DNA of 64,000 bases from Thysanoteuthis rhombus. Its lineage: Eukaryota > Mollusca > Cephalopoda > Oegopsida > Thysanoteuthidae. The notes under the pieces were generated by a model, which had not been told where the DNA came from, made no database searches, and worked only from the letters and a program-made list of their open reading frames with translations. The stretch covers positions 35,824,816-35,888,815 of the forward strand of contig OY735207.1 of the NCBI GenBank assembly GCA_963457665.1. Direction: 5' to 3'. Each line of letters starts with the position of its first letter. Position 1 is the first letter of the stretch. Shown piece after piece: positions 13,851 to 25,800 of this stretch. The position numbers and the translations under genes were made by a program.

Positions 13851-14240
13851 TCATTTGAATCAGTTTCTTGAACTCCCCAACACCACATCTTCCATTATGG
13901 TGCCTATCATTTATTCATTTTGGACATTTCTCCCAATATTTTTTGTTGTCATTTATTGCAATGGTGAGGTCACGTTCTATAGTCTACGACCCTTAAACAA
14001 GCAGCACGAAAAAGATTTGATCTTGTATCCTTTATCCCTGGAAGCTTGTCTGTCTGAGAAAGCACCCTACCGGTTCGGCTATAACAGCTAACCAACAGGC
14101 GTAATTACCAACTCTGAAGGTCGTTAATGTATAATTTCTCTTTTGATTTGGCATAATAAAGACCGTCTGAGTGAGATCTGTCTGGATTAATCAATTTACT
14201 CTATTTTAACAAATCATTCTATTTCAAATATACATATATC

Positions 14241-14848
14241 CAGGGTTGAGCACTCTTTAAGTGAGGTAACTCATCCACTGTAAGCTCATGCAATGCTTTC
14301 CCATGGGAATAGAACATTCTGGTGGATGAGGGATTTCTGTGTAAATAAATATATCACTTAAATTCAGCCCTATTGACTGTTCAGTTCCGTAGTCCCGAGG
14401 TAGGATATCAGCCTGCGGATAGTGAAGGTTTCAATTCTGCCCCGCAGTATTAGATGGGTAATGGAAAATCTATAGCTACACTAAAGAGATGTAATACAGC
14501 CAAACAGCTGTCTGTGGATGACAGAATAATATATATATATATATATATATGTAATTGTGTCATCCACAGACAGCTCTTTCGTTGTATTACAACTCTTCAG
14601 TGTGGCTATAGACTATCCATTATCCCATCGAGCACCTCGAGGCAGCATCGAAACCTTAGCTCCAGACCCAGAAGCTGGTATCCTCTCTCAACTCCACGGA
14701 ACTGGACGGTCTGTGAGGTTGAATTTAAGCAATATATCTATTTATCGTACATATTCCTCATCCTCCAGAATGCTCCATTCCATGTTGGAAGAATATTACA
14801 TAAGCTTATAATGAACGAGTTGCTACACTTAGAGGGTGCTCAACCCTG
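14241..14848. mobile_element. 608-bp foldback element: two ~285-bp inverted arms around an (AT)n core
   Basis: The left arm begins CAGGGTTGAGCAC and the right arm ends with its exact complement GTGCTCAACCCTG. Homology continues with mismatches and small indels through the whole of both arms (AACATTCTGGTGGATGAGG, CACTTAAATTCAG, GTTCCGTAGT, AAGGTTTC, CTGTCTGTGGATGACA). The arms meet at an AT repeat, 14527-14550. The innermost 50 bp match best. Each arm contains a tRNA-like GAAGGTTTCAATTC box. No clear target-site duplication. A MITE/foldback or a head-to-head SINE dimer are the two readings. Confidence 0.8.
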
Positions 14849-14856
14849 AATAAGTT

Positions 14857-14857
14857 A

Positions 14858-14926
<69 letters not shown>
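14857..14926. repeat. (AT)n-(GT)n compound microsatellite beside the foldback element
   Basis: AT units with a CAT interruption, then about 18 GT units, starting 8 bp after the right end of the foldback. Confidence 0.9.
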
Positions 14927-14928
<2 letters not shown>

Positions 14929-14934
14929 CCAAAT

Positions 14935-15060
14935 CTAATCATTTTTCTTGCTTCTATTCATAATATATCAAATCAAATTATCCCATGATCTAGTCGATCA
15001 ACTGGGCACCTCGAGGCAATGGGGATTACTTGACGGTACCCATCTCCTCTCAAAGTAATA
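14935..15060. repeat. Partial, diverged copy of the foldback arm
   Basis: TCCCATGATCTAGTCGATC, GCACCTCGAGGCA and CCCATCTCCTCTC match, in order, part of the right arm of the neighbouring foldback element, with larger gaps. Same orientation as the right arm. Confidence 0.5.
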
Positions 15061-15673
15061 ATTAGCTGTTTGAACCAGATTACATGGACACAGCAAGAAA
15101 AAGTAATCCATATTAGGAGAGGTGGATCCATAGGTTTCTCCTGGGTATTTTTACGAAGTGAACACAGAATTTGAAGGGTTTACTGATTCCCTTTTCAGTG
15201 CTGTTAACCATTATTCTTTTGTGCAGATTTTTTAAACTCAATCATTTTGTAAACAGGCATCTAATCAGCGAAAGTTAACTCAAGTTTTTCTCGAAACAGC
15301 ACGTTCAATTGTATTGTTGGAATGACTAAGCGGAGAGTGAAAAAATCATCTGCTTTTCTTAGAAAGAATGAGTGATTTCAAAGAAAAGTTTTTCAGATCC
15401 CAGGAAATAGGACGGTAGACTCACTTCAGATGTATAAAAGGACCGCAAATGCTTGATTTATAATTAGCTCATCCTTGAATTTAGCGTTCAAGTAGTCGAC
15501 TTTTTTTTCTCAGAATTTGAGCGTGATTTATGAGGCTGCATAGCCATTGTATGTTCGCTTCTGTGTGTGACTTGTTGGAGAGAAATATACAGTCAGTAAT
15601 TTTCAGATTCATACTCTTTATTGAGTAATTTCTGCCTACCAAATGGTAAATAGTTTTTTTTATGGAGCCAGGG

Positions 15674-15683
15674 TCTCCCTCTG

Positions 15684-15714
<31 letters not shown>

Positions 15715-15785
15715 GTCTGTCTGTCTCTGTGTGTCTCTGTCTCTCTCTCTTCCTCTCTCTCTCTCTCTCTCTCACACACACATAC
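15674..15785. repeat. (CT)n/(CTGT)n low-complexity tract
   Basis: Long CT array with CTGT and CTGTG interruptions, ending in (CA)n. Confidence 0.9.
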
Positions 15786-15859
15786 GTGTATGTGTGTGTA
15801 CAAGGGATTATTGTTTGGATTGGTTGTATCCGAAATAATTGTGAAAAATCTATTATAGA

Positions 15860-18800
15860 CAAAGAAAAAACACTGATAGGTATTTATTCACGGACGTTCC
15901 GTAAGGAATGATCCTCACATCCTTAGCGAGATGGGAATAATGAAGGGAAGTGTCTCACTGCTGGAGTGATCTATTTTGTTAGTGGATGGGGTGGTCGTAT
16001 GTCTGAGGAGTTATGCAGTTTATTATACAAAAAGTCATGGTCACTCCTACATAACATTCCAGTCAGATCACTCTAATACGTCTCATTGGCGCGCTGTTTC
16101 AAAAGAATTGGACAGATCTTGTATGTCTATACCGTATAGAAACCATGGATTTATTTTTAATCTGACGGTACAATTCCAAGATAGTAGTATGAGACTGCAT
16201 CACGTGTTGTAATATGAGTTTTCACAAGCTAGTCTCACAGACCGTTCGCCAGTATAGTGAAATTGATTTTCATAAGATACTTTGCTCTTGCAAGCGTAAT
16301 AATTTCGGTTTGACTAACGACCCCGTGATTCTTCTAGTGGTAGGGCGTAGATAGATTACAGCTTGGAGTTCGATCGTTATAGATCCGAGTTCTTGCCTTA
16401 TTTTGGAATGTCGGTTGGAGAGAGGAATGTGCTAAGGATGCAATTGCCTTATCTAGGATCGTCTGGCCACTTTTGATCACACGGTAGGGCTAAGGCAAAA
16501 TATCTTACTAATACTGCTTCGGCTTGCTAGATAACCACTTGCCTAGTAGGTCATTTTTTAATACGTGTTCATACTTTTATCCATTTACGAATATATACAT
16601 GCATTATCCTCATTCGACCATGTTTATAACTATGAGTCTCCATCGTCAAGTCACGCTGCTATGTGTATTATAATTAGTCAATATCTGTACGAAAATCTTG
16701 TTGTATTGGATAGCTAGTTGGTTTCGCGAATCATCACTATTGTGAGTTAAACCCTATCTTAACCCTAACTGTTTAGTCTTGTGCTAGACTAATCTAAACT
16801 TGGTAGATAATAATATATATTCGGTTGATGTCAATTGTTGTCGTTTACATAGGTTTAAAGTGACCCAGTCCCCGACTGAACTGACCAAAGGCAAACAGAT
16901 ATTGAAATAAGCGTTATTATTAAGATGATAGCAATTGAGATGCGTTTTTTTATTTTTCAAATATTTGAAACTCCTGTCAAGGTCGATTAGAGTCGTTACA
17001 GCTTTTTATTGTTACAGCAGTAACTTATTCACTCTCTTTTCTGTCCATCATCGTAGCATGACAGTGAAGAAACACTTGAGATATCAGGCGATAGAGTCGA
17101 GTGCAGGGAAGTGGGCTCATGCTTTTTTATTGTTTTTCAAGTTGTTTTGACCAAGTCGAACATGAGCAATCTCAGCCGAATTTCGAACTTTGTTTGCCGA
17201 TTCTATTTTCCATGCTGATAACTGCTACGCCACCCCGTATCTTATTTCATGTCGTGTAATGGCTATCAACAAAGCCCTATTATGGTCTGTTCTTTTTTTT
17301 GTGGCCTCTTTGCAAATTTGGCAATTATATACACACTTCCCCTTTGAAAACTTCATATAAGTTTTCTCTCCCAGATCTCGTCATGCACAGAATAGCATGA
17401 AATTATCTAAGGTTCCACTGCTAGCTAATAAAACAAGTTTTGTTTTTCAACACTCAACAATCAGTCAAAAGATTGAAATTTTAATCTGTTCTACGACCCA
17501 ATAAACACGTTCACTTTTATATAAAGCTTATTTGCGTCTTGTGGCATGTTGTGTATTGCCTTCAATGCAGATCTTAGTCCATTCGAAGGTTTTGTTTGGA
17601 ACAATGTAAATAACTACGACAACATGCTACATTCGGTTTCTGTATCACGGCACTGAGCAGAGGACATTATTTTTTTGCAAATGTACATTGCGTTATCCAA
17701 GTTAGCAGTGAACGTTCCAATTTCAATCTTCTTCTTGCTTTTGTTTGAAAATTGAGAATAGTACAAGTGAACATAGCTCAATTGGTGAGAGTCTGATTTG
17801 TATGTTACAAGGTTTGTATTGCTGTGTTTTCTGAGACCAGTGGCCACAAACTACTTCTTAGATAACCTGGTATAAGATTAAGAATACGCACCCATCCTCT
17901 AAGCAGTCAGTCTACTTTTTGTAAAATATGCACGGTTAGTCTAGTCCTCTACGCATTGTAAAACCCTGAAAGTACTCCGAAAAATATGCGTATCGGCATT
18001 CAATATTCAATATACAAGAATTTCGTTTAAGTTATATAAATACTAGTCAATGACATCGTTTCGTGGACGGTTATCATGAATGTAAAACAACAGGCTCGAC
18101 AGGTGGTTGTTATAAGAGTGACAGACTTCATAGGAAGGGAGTAAGGACAAAATGGAAGCTAGTTCAGTCAGGCAGGAAGGGAGAAAAGAATGTTGAGTAG
18201 TCCCATAAGAGGATTGGATGGAAGAAAGAGAAAAAAGATAGGTGGTTTAGGAGTTGGCAGCTACTTCTAGCAATATAAATATGACATGGCTCATTTGATT
18301 TTGATATTCATTTAATCGTGTTCAGACGATAAATTGGAGTTTTGGAAGATGTTGACGAGAATCGTAACACTTATAAGTCAATCACAATTCTCGGTTGTTA
18401 ATCGAGTATTGTCTACAAGCATTTCCGGTGTTATCTTCCTAATCATTCATCTATTACAAACTATTTTGTAATTGAAGAATGTAACATCATACATTTTGAA
18501 CGAATTTTTTAAAAAAAGTTTCTGCTTAAATTCTCATACCTACTTAGCAAATGATGTCTATACTTTCCACATACAGAGCGCAGTTTTGAATACAATAGAT
18601 TTAGAAAGATTATCATAGATCATATTTTCTAGCCTATATCTGAAAATGATTGTTTAAATCGATAAGCACATGGGAATTTCATTGAAAATGTACTGGAAAG
18701 CCGAAAGGAAACCAATGTTAAAACCTTTCACTTCACAGTGAAACTTAAAATTTCTTTTTTAATGTATTGTTTGCGAAATTGATCAGTTAATAACAAACAT

Positions 18801-19020
18801 TACCGGCCGTCAAAGTGTTCTTGTCTGTTGTTTTAATCATAAATAGATTATAGCCCTAGCTTTTGTTTTGCAGCTAATTTATCACTTACTCTGTTTGCCA
18901 CGATCGATTTATTTCTCTTTGGACAATCCTGTACATTGAGTTATCTGATGGTCCATTTTTATCTGATATCAAAATGTTTTTATGGTACCAAAGAAAAAAA
19001 TTGATTTTTCAATCCTGGGT
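15860..19020. other. No recognisable gene
   Basis: AT-rich intergenic DNA apart from the weak SINE-like box at 16.33 kb. No supported exon was found, although the missing 5' exon(s) of the lipoxygenase or of the 19.06-kb ORF could lie here. Confidence 0.5.
16325..16420 (+). mobile_element. Possible tRNA-derived SINE fragment
   Basis: TTCTAGTGGTAGGGCG followed after 25 bp by TGGAGTTCGATCGTTA is A/B-box-like. Nothing else supports it. Confidence 0.3.
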
Positions 19021-19055
19021 TCTGAATTATGGAATTGTTGTTTCTTGACCTGCAG

Positions 19056-19397
19056 ATGTGTAAGAAGGGAGATGTAAAGGGACATCAATTAATCTCAAGA
19101 TATATATTTTTACGGCCTTCTGATTCAAACAAACAAAAAATAATGATAGCGTTACGATCACCTTTCCCTAGTATTTCTCTAATGGATCATATTAGTCGGT
19201 TTAGATTTTATGACCCTGACACTCTTTTGGACACAATGCAGCATGATGTTGGAGAGTCTTCTTATCTGGCCAATATTGTAAACTTTTCTGTTGGCTTTGG
19301 CCTCACAAATGAAGATATAAAGCGGTCTATGTCTGGTGCAGATCAGCTTAAGGTTAATGAAGTTGTACAGGCATTTCCTGCTACTGCAACGGCATGA
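19056..19397 (+). CDS. Unrecognised 113-codon exon-like ORF upstream of the lipoxygenase
   Basis: A pyrimidine-rich tract ending CTGCAG at 19055 is followed by ATG and 113 open codons to TGA. The same frame is open a further 27 nt upstream to an ATG at 19029. The product (MCKKGDVKGHQLIS at the start, FYDPDTLLDTMQHDVG in the middle) is soluble, mixed in charge and reads like real protein rather than intergenic translation. No family is recognised. It could be the last exon of an upstream gene, with a possible ATTAAA signal at 19711, or a processed fragment. No further exon was identified, and a separate repeat begins at 19.88 kb. Confidence 0.4.
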   Translation: MCKKGDVKGHQLISRYIFLRPSDSNKQKIMIALRSPFPSISLMDHISRFRFYDPDTLLDTMQHDVGESSYLANIVNFSVGFGLTNEDIKRSMSGADQLKVNEVVQAFPATATA

Positions 19398-19879
19398 GGA
19401 GGCCTGTGTTGTAGAATGAGAATGTCTTTTTGATACATATTTCGATTTTGAAAGGTTCTTTCTGCCAAAGACTGGTTCTGCAAGTTTCGGATTTTCGTTG
19501 TTGAAAACTCAATGACATTTTTGGGAGGTTTCCAGACACGTAGATGTTACATGATTGAAGGTTACCCCGTGAAGAGTTTTTTTAGACGGCTAAAGTCTTC
19601 CAGTTCGGATTCTATGCTTTTTAGGGTAATCTGTTATAGTTCCCCTGTATTGAAAACAGCCAACATTGATTCTTTACCTCTGGGCCCATTTTTTTTTGTT
19701 TTGTTTTGGGATTAAAGTAGAAGCTGATCTTACTGTTAACAAGGCGATATTCCGCGTGGCACCCTCTCTATGGACGTCACTTCAAGTCTGATGGACATCT
19801 TTAATATTCAACTTATGTACGTGGATATAATGAATAAGGGGTCAGTGATTTGGGTTATTAGTCGTGTGACGACCTGAGC

Positions 19880-20600
19880 TCACGTATGATTCTTTTTTAA
19901 CTAAGTACTTTTCCATTGTCCGCCCTTCCATAAAATCTGATTTAAATTCGTTGATAACTTCAGGAAATGTATGAGCAGTATTGAGCGTATACATAAAGGT
20001 AATTGGGGGGAATATATTTCAATCAGAAAAATATTGCTGAATCCGCCCCCAAATAATACCACCACTTTCTTATTCAGTTTTCCACCCATTATTTGATAAC
20101 TTTTGAAGATATTTTGCAGACAGGAAAAAATGGCATTATTATATGGTTTTGAAATATAACTACGACGTAGGAGAGGTAATTGTGCAAGGACCCGCTCCAA
20201 AAATTAATCATTTCTCCTGTAGCCCATTTTCTACCCATCCACAAGATGCCATAGAAATTTATTGAGGACCTTTGGAAGTATCGTGTTGACAGACATGGAA
20301 TTACAACGTTATTATGTGTTTTAGACTTATTACGACGTAGGGGATATTATTGAGCATGGATCCCGTAGTCTATTCTCCACCATTTTATAGAATATGAGAA
20401 CTTTTTGAGATATTGTGCAGACAGTTATGAACGTATATATATAAGTGTAATTGAAAAACAAACGGGAAAATATCTCCCATTTCAAATTTTAAAAAATCCT
20501 GGATCCACCCCAAAATTATGCTACCTCATCGTTTCTTCGTTGTCCACCTTTTATCAGAATCACATTGGAATTGATTCAGTACTTCAGGATTTAAAGTGAA
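19880..20600. repeat. Dispersed element of about 140-170-bp tandem units, copy 1 (just upstream of lipoxygenase)
   Basis: Five degenerate units marked by AAATTCGTTGATAACTT-type boxes at about 19944, 20085, 20254, 20396 and 20567, and by TACGACGTAG at 20161 and 20331. Two unit subtypes alternate, one with TACGACGTAG and TTGTGCA, the other with AAATAT-TC and ATCC-CCCC. The same organisation recurs at 30.96-31.83 kb. Non-coding. Confidence 0.75.
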
Positions 20601-20691
20601 AAAAAAAAGGTAAACTTGCCCAAAGTATCATTTTACTGCCACGAGCATCACTGTCAGACCTTTAATTCTTTTCGATTCTCCTTCTTTACAG

Positions 20692-20711
20692 GATTCCTCA
20701 TTTGCTGCAAA
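20692..20711 (+). other. Lipoxygenase 5' leader segment after an upstream splice acceptor
   Basis: A pyrimidine-rich tract followed by TTTACAG ends at 20691, leaving only 20 nt before the ATG at 20712. This implies a 5' intron and at least one upstream non-coding exon, which was not identified. The reading frame stays open upstream to an ATG at 20616, but that stretch has no PLAT similarity and contains the acceptor, so 20712 is the preferred start. Confidence 0.6.
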
Positions 20712-21191
20712 ATGTCCAAACACAACTGCATGGTCCACGTGCATACAGGCGACCAGAGAGGAGCGTCAACGGACGCTGACGTCTTTATCGTCCTCTACGA
20801 CGAACGTAATGTCGCCAGCGTTGAATACAAACTGGACAATTTTTTACGGGACGATTTCAAGTGCGGTGCAATCGACAAGTTTCAAGTTGATTTGCCGGAA
20901 GACTTCGGTCAAGTGGCCATGATTGAAATCTGGCGTGACAATTCTGGTATTTCTGCTGATTGGTACGTTGACATCATCAAGGTAGAACAGTTTCGTCAAC
21001 AGAAGACCATCATTTTCCCAGTGTTCCGGTGGATCGAAGCTGAAAACAGCTCCGGCCAGAATCGTCATAGAATATTGGAATTGGATACTATCTTGCCGCA
21101 ATTCGATTCCAATCGGGAGCAGCGAAGGAAAGAGATCGAACGTAAACGGGAGAATTATGGTATAAAATATGTTCCGGGTATGCCTGTATTG
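20712..21191 (+). CDS. Lipoxygenase coding exon 1 (residues 1-160): whole PLAT domain and linker
   Basis: Starts [13 protein letters not shown] and ends GMPVL before gtgagt at 21192, phase 0. It carries the complete PLAT beta-sandwich, with Asp/Asn-rich loops expected to bind Ca2+, and a basic helical linker ([13 protein letters not shown]). Vertebrate 5-LOX spreads this region over several exons; here it is one exon. Confidence 0.93.
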
Positions 21192-22476
21192 GTGAGTACA
21201 TCTTTCTTGATAAATTGGTTCTGTCGAACATTTTAATGTGCTAATTTATCTCTTCTGTGTGTATCGGAAGCATGTTTGCTATAGTCCTTCTATTCCTCAT
21301 CATCATCAGTCTTTCAACGTCCGACGTTGGACATATACCTTCCAAAGGATTTGCCACGCTTCTCTATCATGGGTGTCGCGGAGCCAGTACTTCCTGAACT
21401 TATCTAGCTCGTCTCTCCATCTAATATTCTGCCGGCCTCGGTTGCGCATGTGATCTCGGGATTTCAATGTCGTGAGTTGTGATGTCCATCGGTTGTCCGC
21501 CATTCTTGCAATATGGCCAGCCCACCGCCATTTGAGATTTTTAATGGATTCTTTGATGTCAATGACTCTTGTCTTTTCTTGGATGTACTGTGCTGTCTTG
21601 TGTAATCGATTTTTCAAAAGACGTTTTACAAGTACACTAAAACTTGAGATGATAATTTGTTCCCAGTTTCTGTTAATGACGAATCGTTATCTATGCTATA
21701 ATCAAGCTAAATACGAGCATGTGTAGGTTAGTCGGAACTCTGCAGAATGCCTACGTTCTCTTCCGATATAACGGAAACTCAACACAAAATCTGTTTCTTC
21801 TTCCAATATAACGGAAACTTGACACAGAATCCACGTGTTTAAATGATAAGACCCTTCGAACATTGTTTATTATTAGTTCCTTATGTATATAATGTTACTA
21901 AGAAATGGATATATGATCCGACGGAATGATTTTAAATTGCGTTATATTATATAGAAATTTTCCTTTGAAATGATCTCCCGTTATTACATGTGGAATGTAT
22001 CATTTGGCCTTGACAAAGTAAATTGAATAGATGATTGAAGAAAATAGGGCTGCTGCAGAAATTGTTTATTCAATTTACGTTGTCTAGGCTAAATGATGCA
22101 TTCACCATTTAATAACGGGATATCATTAGGAATGAGAGTTTCAACATAATGTAACGCAATTTATAATCGTTCTGTCAGATTATATACGCATTTTTAATAA
22201 TATAATAGCCCCGTTAAAAAAAAAACAGAGCAGATATAGACCATGAATAAGCCAAAATTGTAATTTTTGCATTACCAACGGCTGTTCAACTCAATGGTTA
22301 GAACAACGCGACGTTGAAGCGATTACCCTATCAGGTGCAGGTTTGATTCTTGCAGCAGCCACATTTTCTTTAATTGTTTATTAAATTTACGTCATCTAGG
22401 CCAAATTATACATTCCTTGCAATAATAGGAAATCATTTCAAATAAAAGTTTCTAAATGGTAAAACACAATTTATAG

Positions 22477-22560
<84 letters not shown>

Positions 22561-22746
22561 TTCCAGGGTGACGGAAAGCTCTCGGAACGTCACAAGATGC
22601 AATTTAATGCAGGGGGGGTGTTTATTTGGATATTGAACATATGAAGTATTGTCTGGTGTGGTAATCTTCTGTACCAAATTCTTTCACATTGCAACTCTCG
22701 TCTAGAATCAACAATGAGAGGATTAAAGACAGATAGACAAACAGAG

Positions 22747-22801
<55 letters not shown>

Positions 22802-25800
22802 TTAAGGGTTTGCATCAGTGTTTGTGTAGTTAAAGACTTGCATCAGAACTTAAAACTGTTTTTGAATTTATTATTTTGATACCTCCTTATAGGTGGATGA
22901 ATTGCCTACTGATGAAAAATTTAGTACTGAATATGTGGTAAGTAAAGTAATCTTTTATCAATTTTGCACCCACACCTTGTTTTCCAACTTTTGAATTGGC
23001 GTTGTACGTTGGTACATCCATACCTCCACAGCCTAATGATGAAAAAAAAACCATTTATCTTACACGAAATATTTATTTTTTAATGTAGTGTCCGTCTTTG
23101 TCAATGCATGGAACCCAACCATTCTCCCAATATCACACATATAAAATGTTATACGGTGAAAATTTCATATCAATGTCTACCAAATAAGTACGTATCAACC
23201 TACGAACTTATTGATCTACTTTGGCTGTCTTATGCTGACAAACTGTGCGAAACTGCAATATGCAATCACGAAAGAAAATGACAAAAAAACAAAAACATAC
23301 AAGATTTTTCCGTTCTGAAAATAAGTAGAAGTAGTTTTGTGGTTCTAACCGGAAGTCAGCTAGAGACATCGCACCACGTCCCTATAGGATTGGGTGCGAA
23401 TGACATCAGCGATAAACAGCCGTTCCTTCATTTCGGGGTAAAACCCTTCAAACTACGGTGTCAGCAAAGAATTGCAGACGGTGAGGTTGAAAGGTTAAGG
23501 AGGGGGGGATTTCAGGATGTCAATAACAGTGTTAGCAAATGAGTCTACATCCTCTACAACTCAGCACTCGAAGCTTTGATCGTGACTGGATGTAATCTAT
23601 CACCCCCCGAAAACGTGTGAATCCGAACAGCGTAACAAAACACTATGGCTTTATTCAAAGTGTTTTTCGAACATTCGAACTTGTTATCTGCCTTGTTAAC
23701 AAGACATTTTCGCCGATCTATTCCAAGGCCTAGGGTGATGGTATTAAACACTTGTGAATCTGTTTCTAACTTGGTAAAGTTGGAGGTTGGCTAACCGTTC
23801 CAAAGCTATCCTATTATGATGTTTGAAGCAATCTTCTGAATGGAAAAGAGTTTGAGAAGTCAAGGAAATTCTTGTCCAAATGTCGTTATACGTTGTTTTA
23901 ACGATTACTTGTGGTGTGGTCGAACTACTTTCTTCAGCTTTGTTGTTTATCTTTCACAACGAATCAGTCGTCCATGTGTTCTCGGTATTGTCTCCCATTT
24001 ACTTCTGTCCTGGCCTGGTGACCTTCATTTGAGCTTTGCACGCATACTTCTCTCGGGTCACACCCATTGAATCCCAGATTCATAGCTTGCTCTTTCCTAA
24101 TGAGTGGTTTCCAATAAATAAATAAATAATAATTCGATATTCCAGAAACAGACGAGGAATGCCGAATGGTGCACAACCGAATCGTTGTAAAAGAAAATAA
24201 CGAATCACAAAGATGAGGAAATTAGTCAGATCAAATCGCATACAATAACGCTTAAGAAATAAATTGTTACTTCTTGTGATGACATGTTGAGGATGTGTCG
24301 AGATTCGTGAGGCACTAAATAGAGATACGGATGTATTACATCCCCAGTGAAACCCGGGAAACGTTGGGTAACTTAAAGGATGGACAGATGTATCAATCTG
24401 CTCACTTTTGGGGGGACGATGGGAGCACGTATTTCCATGGAAGAAAATTGTTTCATAACCATGTGAGCCCAGATATTTGAATCTTTCATATTTTCCCACG
24501 AGAAACCCAACCCACCACTAAGAAGAAAGAAGAATTCTTGATGCATAATGATCTATTATAGAAGAAAATAGTATCGTTTAGGAGCAAAATAACGTGTATA
24601 TTTTCTTTCAATTACGAGAGATAAAGTGTATTTTACTCATTTTTTTCTTCTCACAGAAAAACTTAATTTGCAGCAAAGTGGAACATTCAATTCTGAACTT
24701 GAAGGCAAAATTATTTGCCAGCGAGTGGAACTCTTTGGATGACATAGATAATGTTTACGACAGCGAACGGACAAAACCCCTGGTGAGTACATTGATTTCA
24801 TTATCAAGACTAGTATTACAAACTGACGCCAAAACTGTCTGCGTAGATTTCTTCGGTTTTTTTTAGTTGATCTGCCTGTCTGGGCATGCATGTATGCATT
24901 ACCTATACGGACCGAACAAATGGAGTTCGAGGGATGAAAATTTGAACGCTCACTTCTTATTATGCTGAGAAATAACGCATTTTTTTGTGCATTTTGGAAA
25001 TTCCCTTTCCCTCCAAAAAATAGGTTGGTTGTCTATTTGCAATGTAAGCTTATGCTATATTTGTTGAATTTTTCGGTGATCACTGCCCAACAAAAGACGG
25101 GAGAAGTAACTAATTCTTTGATCGTACATTTTTCCATTTTTTTTTTATTAATCACCCTAACCCGGTATAAGATGATGGTTTCTGCTGAATGACTTACCAG
25201 ACACGTTAAAATTTATCGATTGAAAATATCTCTTCAGATGCGGTCTTGAAAGGCCTAGCTCGTCAGCTCAAGTATTTCTTTTACGATTTTACTGAGGGCA
25301 TCTAAATTCTAATTTCTCTACGTGCAAACAGTGATTGTACAGTTTTGCGTATCCCCTCAAAGGTGCTAGTATACTTCAGCCTACATCTCCATGAATCATT
25401 TCCTCTGCATGGAAAACACTTTACGTTGATGCCCTCTGAGGGGAGGTTTCTTTTCTTCATCGGCCAACATCTCAAAAAAAAACTGATTACAGCTTCTTGA
25501 TATCACCTGAATCTTATATTCAAGGGGGCGTCTCAAACCTTGAGGAAATTATTCCGAATGAACCAAGTACAATAGAGTTAGGGGGGGGCGGTTTTGGGGT
25601 TTTTTTGGGGGGGGGTATTTTGCTTCTTTTTTTTTTTTTTTTTGTCCGGTGCAAATTTTTTCCAAAAAAACAATAACTTGTCCAATGTATTTTGTTCAAT
25701 ATATTTGCTATATGTTTGTAATATAGGCTGTGGATCACTGGAAGGAAGATGTTTGGTTTGGTAACCAGCGTCTGGTCGGATGTAACCCCAGTCTCATTAC

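Noticed and set aside
14454..14849. 131- and 84-codon frames over the foldback element
   Set aside because: They lie wholly within the inverted repeat arms and match no protein; the palindrome is the better explanation.
15593..15862. Arg/Glu-rich minus-strand frame
   Set aside because: It is a translation of a (CT)n tract.
20616..20711. N-terminal extension of the lipoxygenase to an upstream in-frame ATG
   Set aside because: The added residues have no PLAT similarity and include a splice acceptor at 20690-20691.
22268..22350. A functional tRNA gene
   Set aside because: The A and B boxes are good, but stems do not pair convincingly and the body behind it is shared with neighbouring SINE copies.
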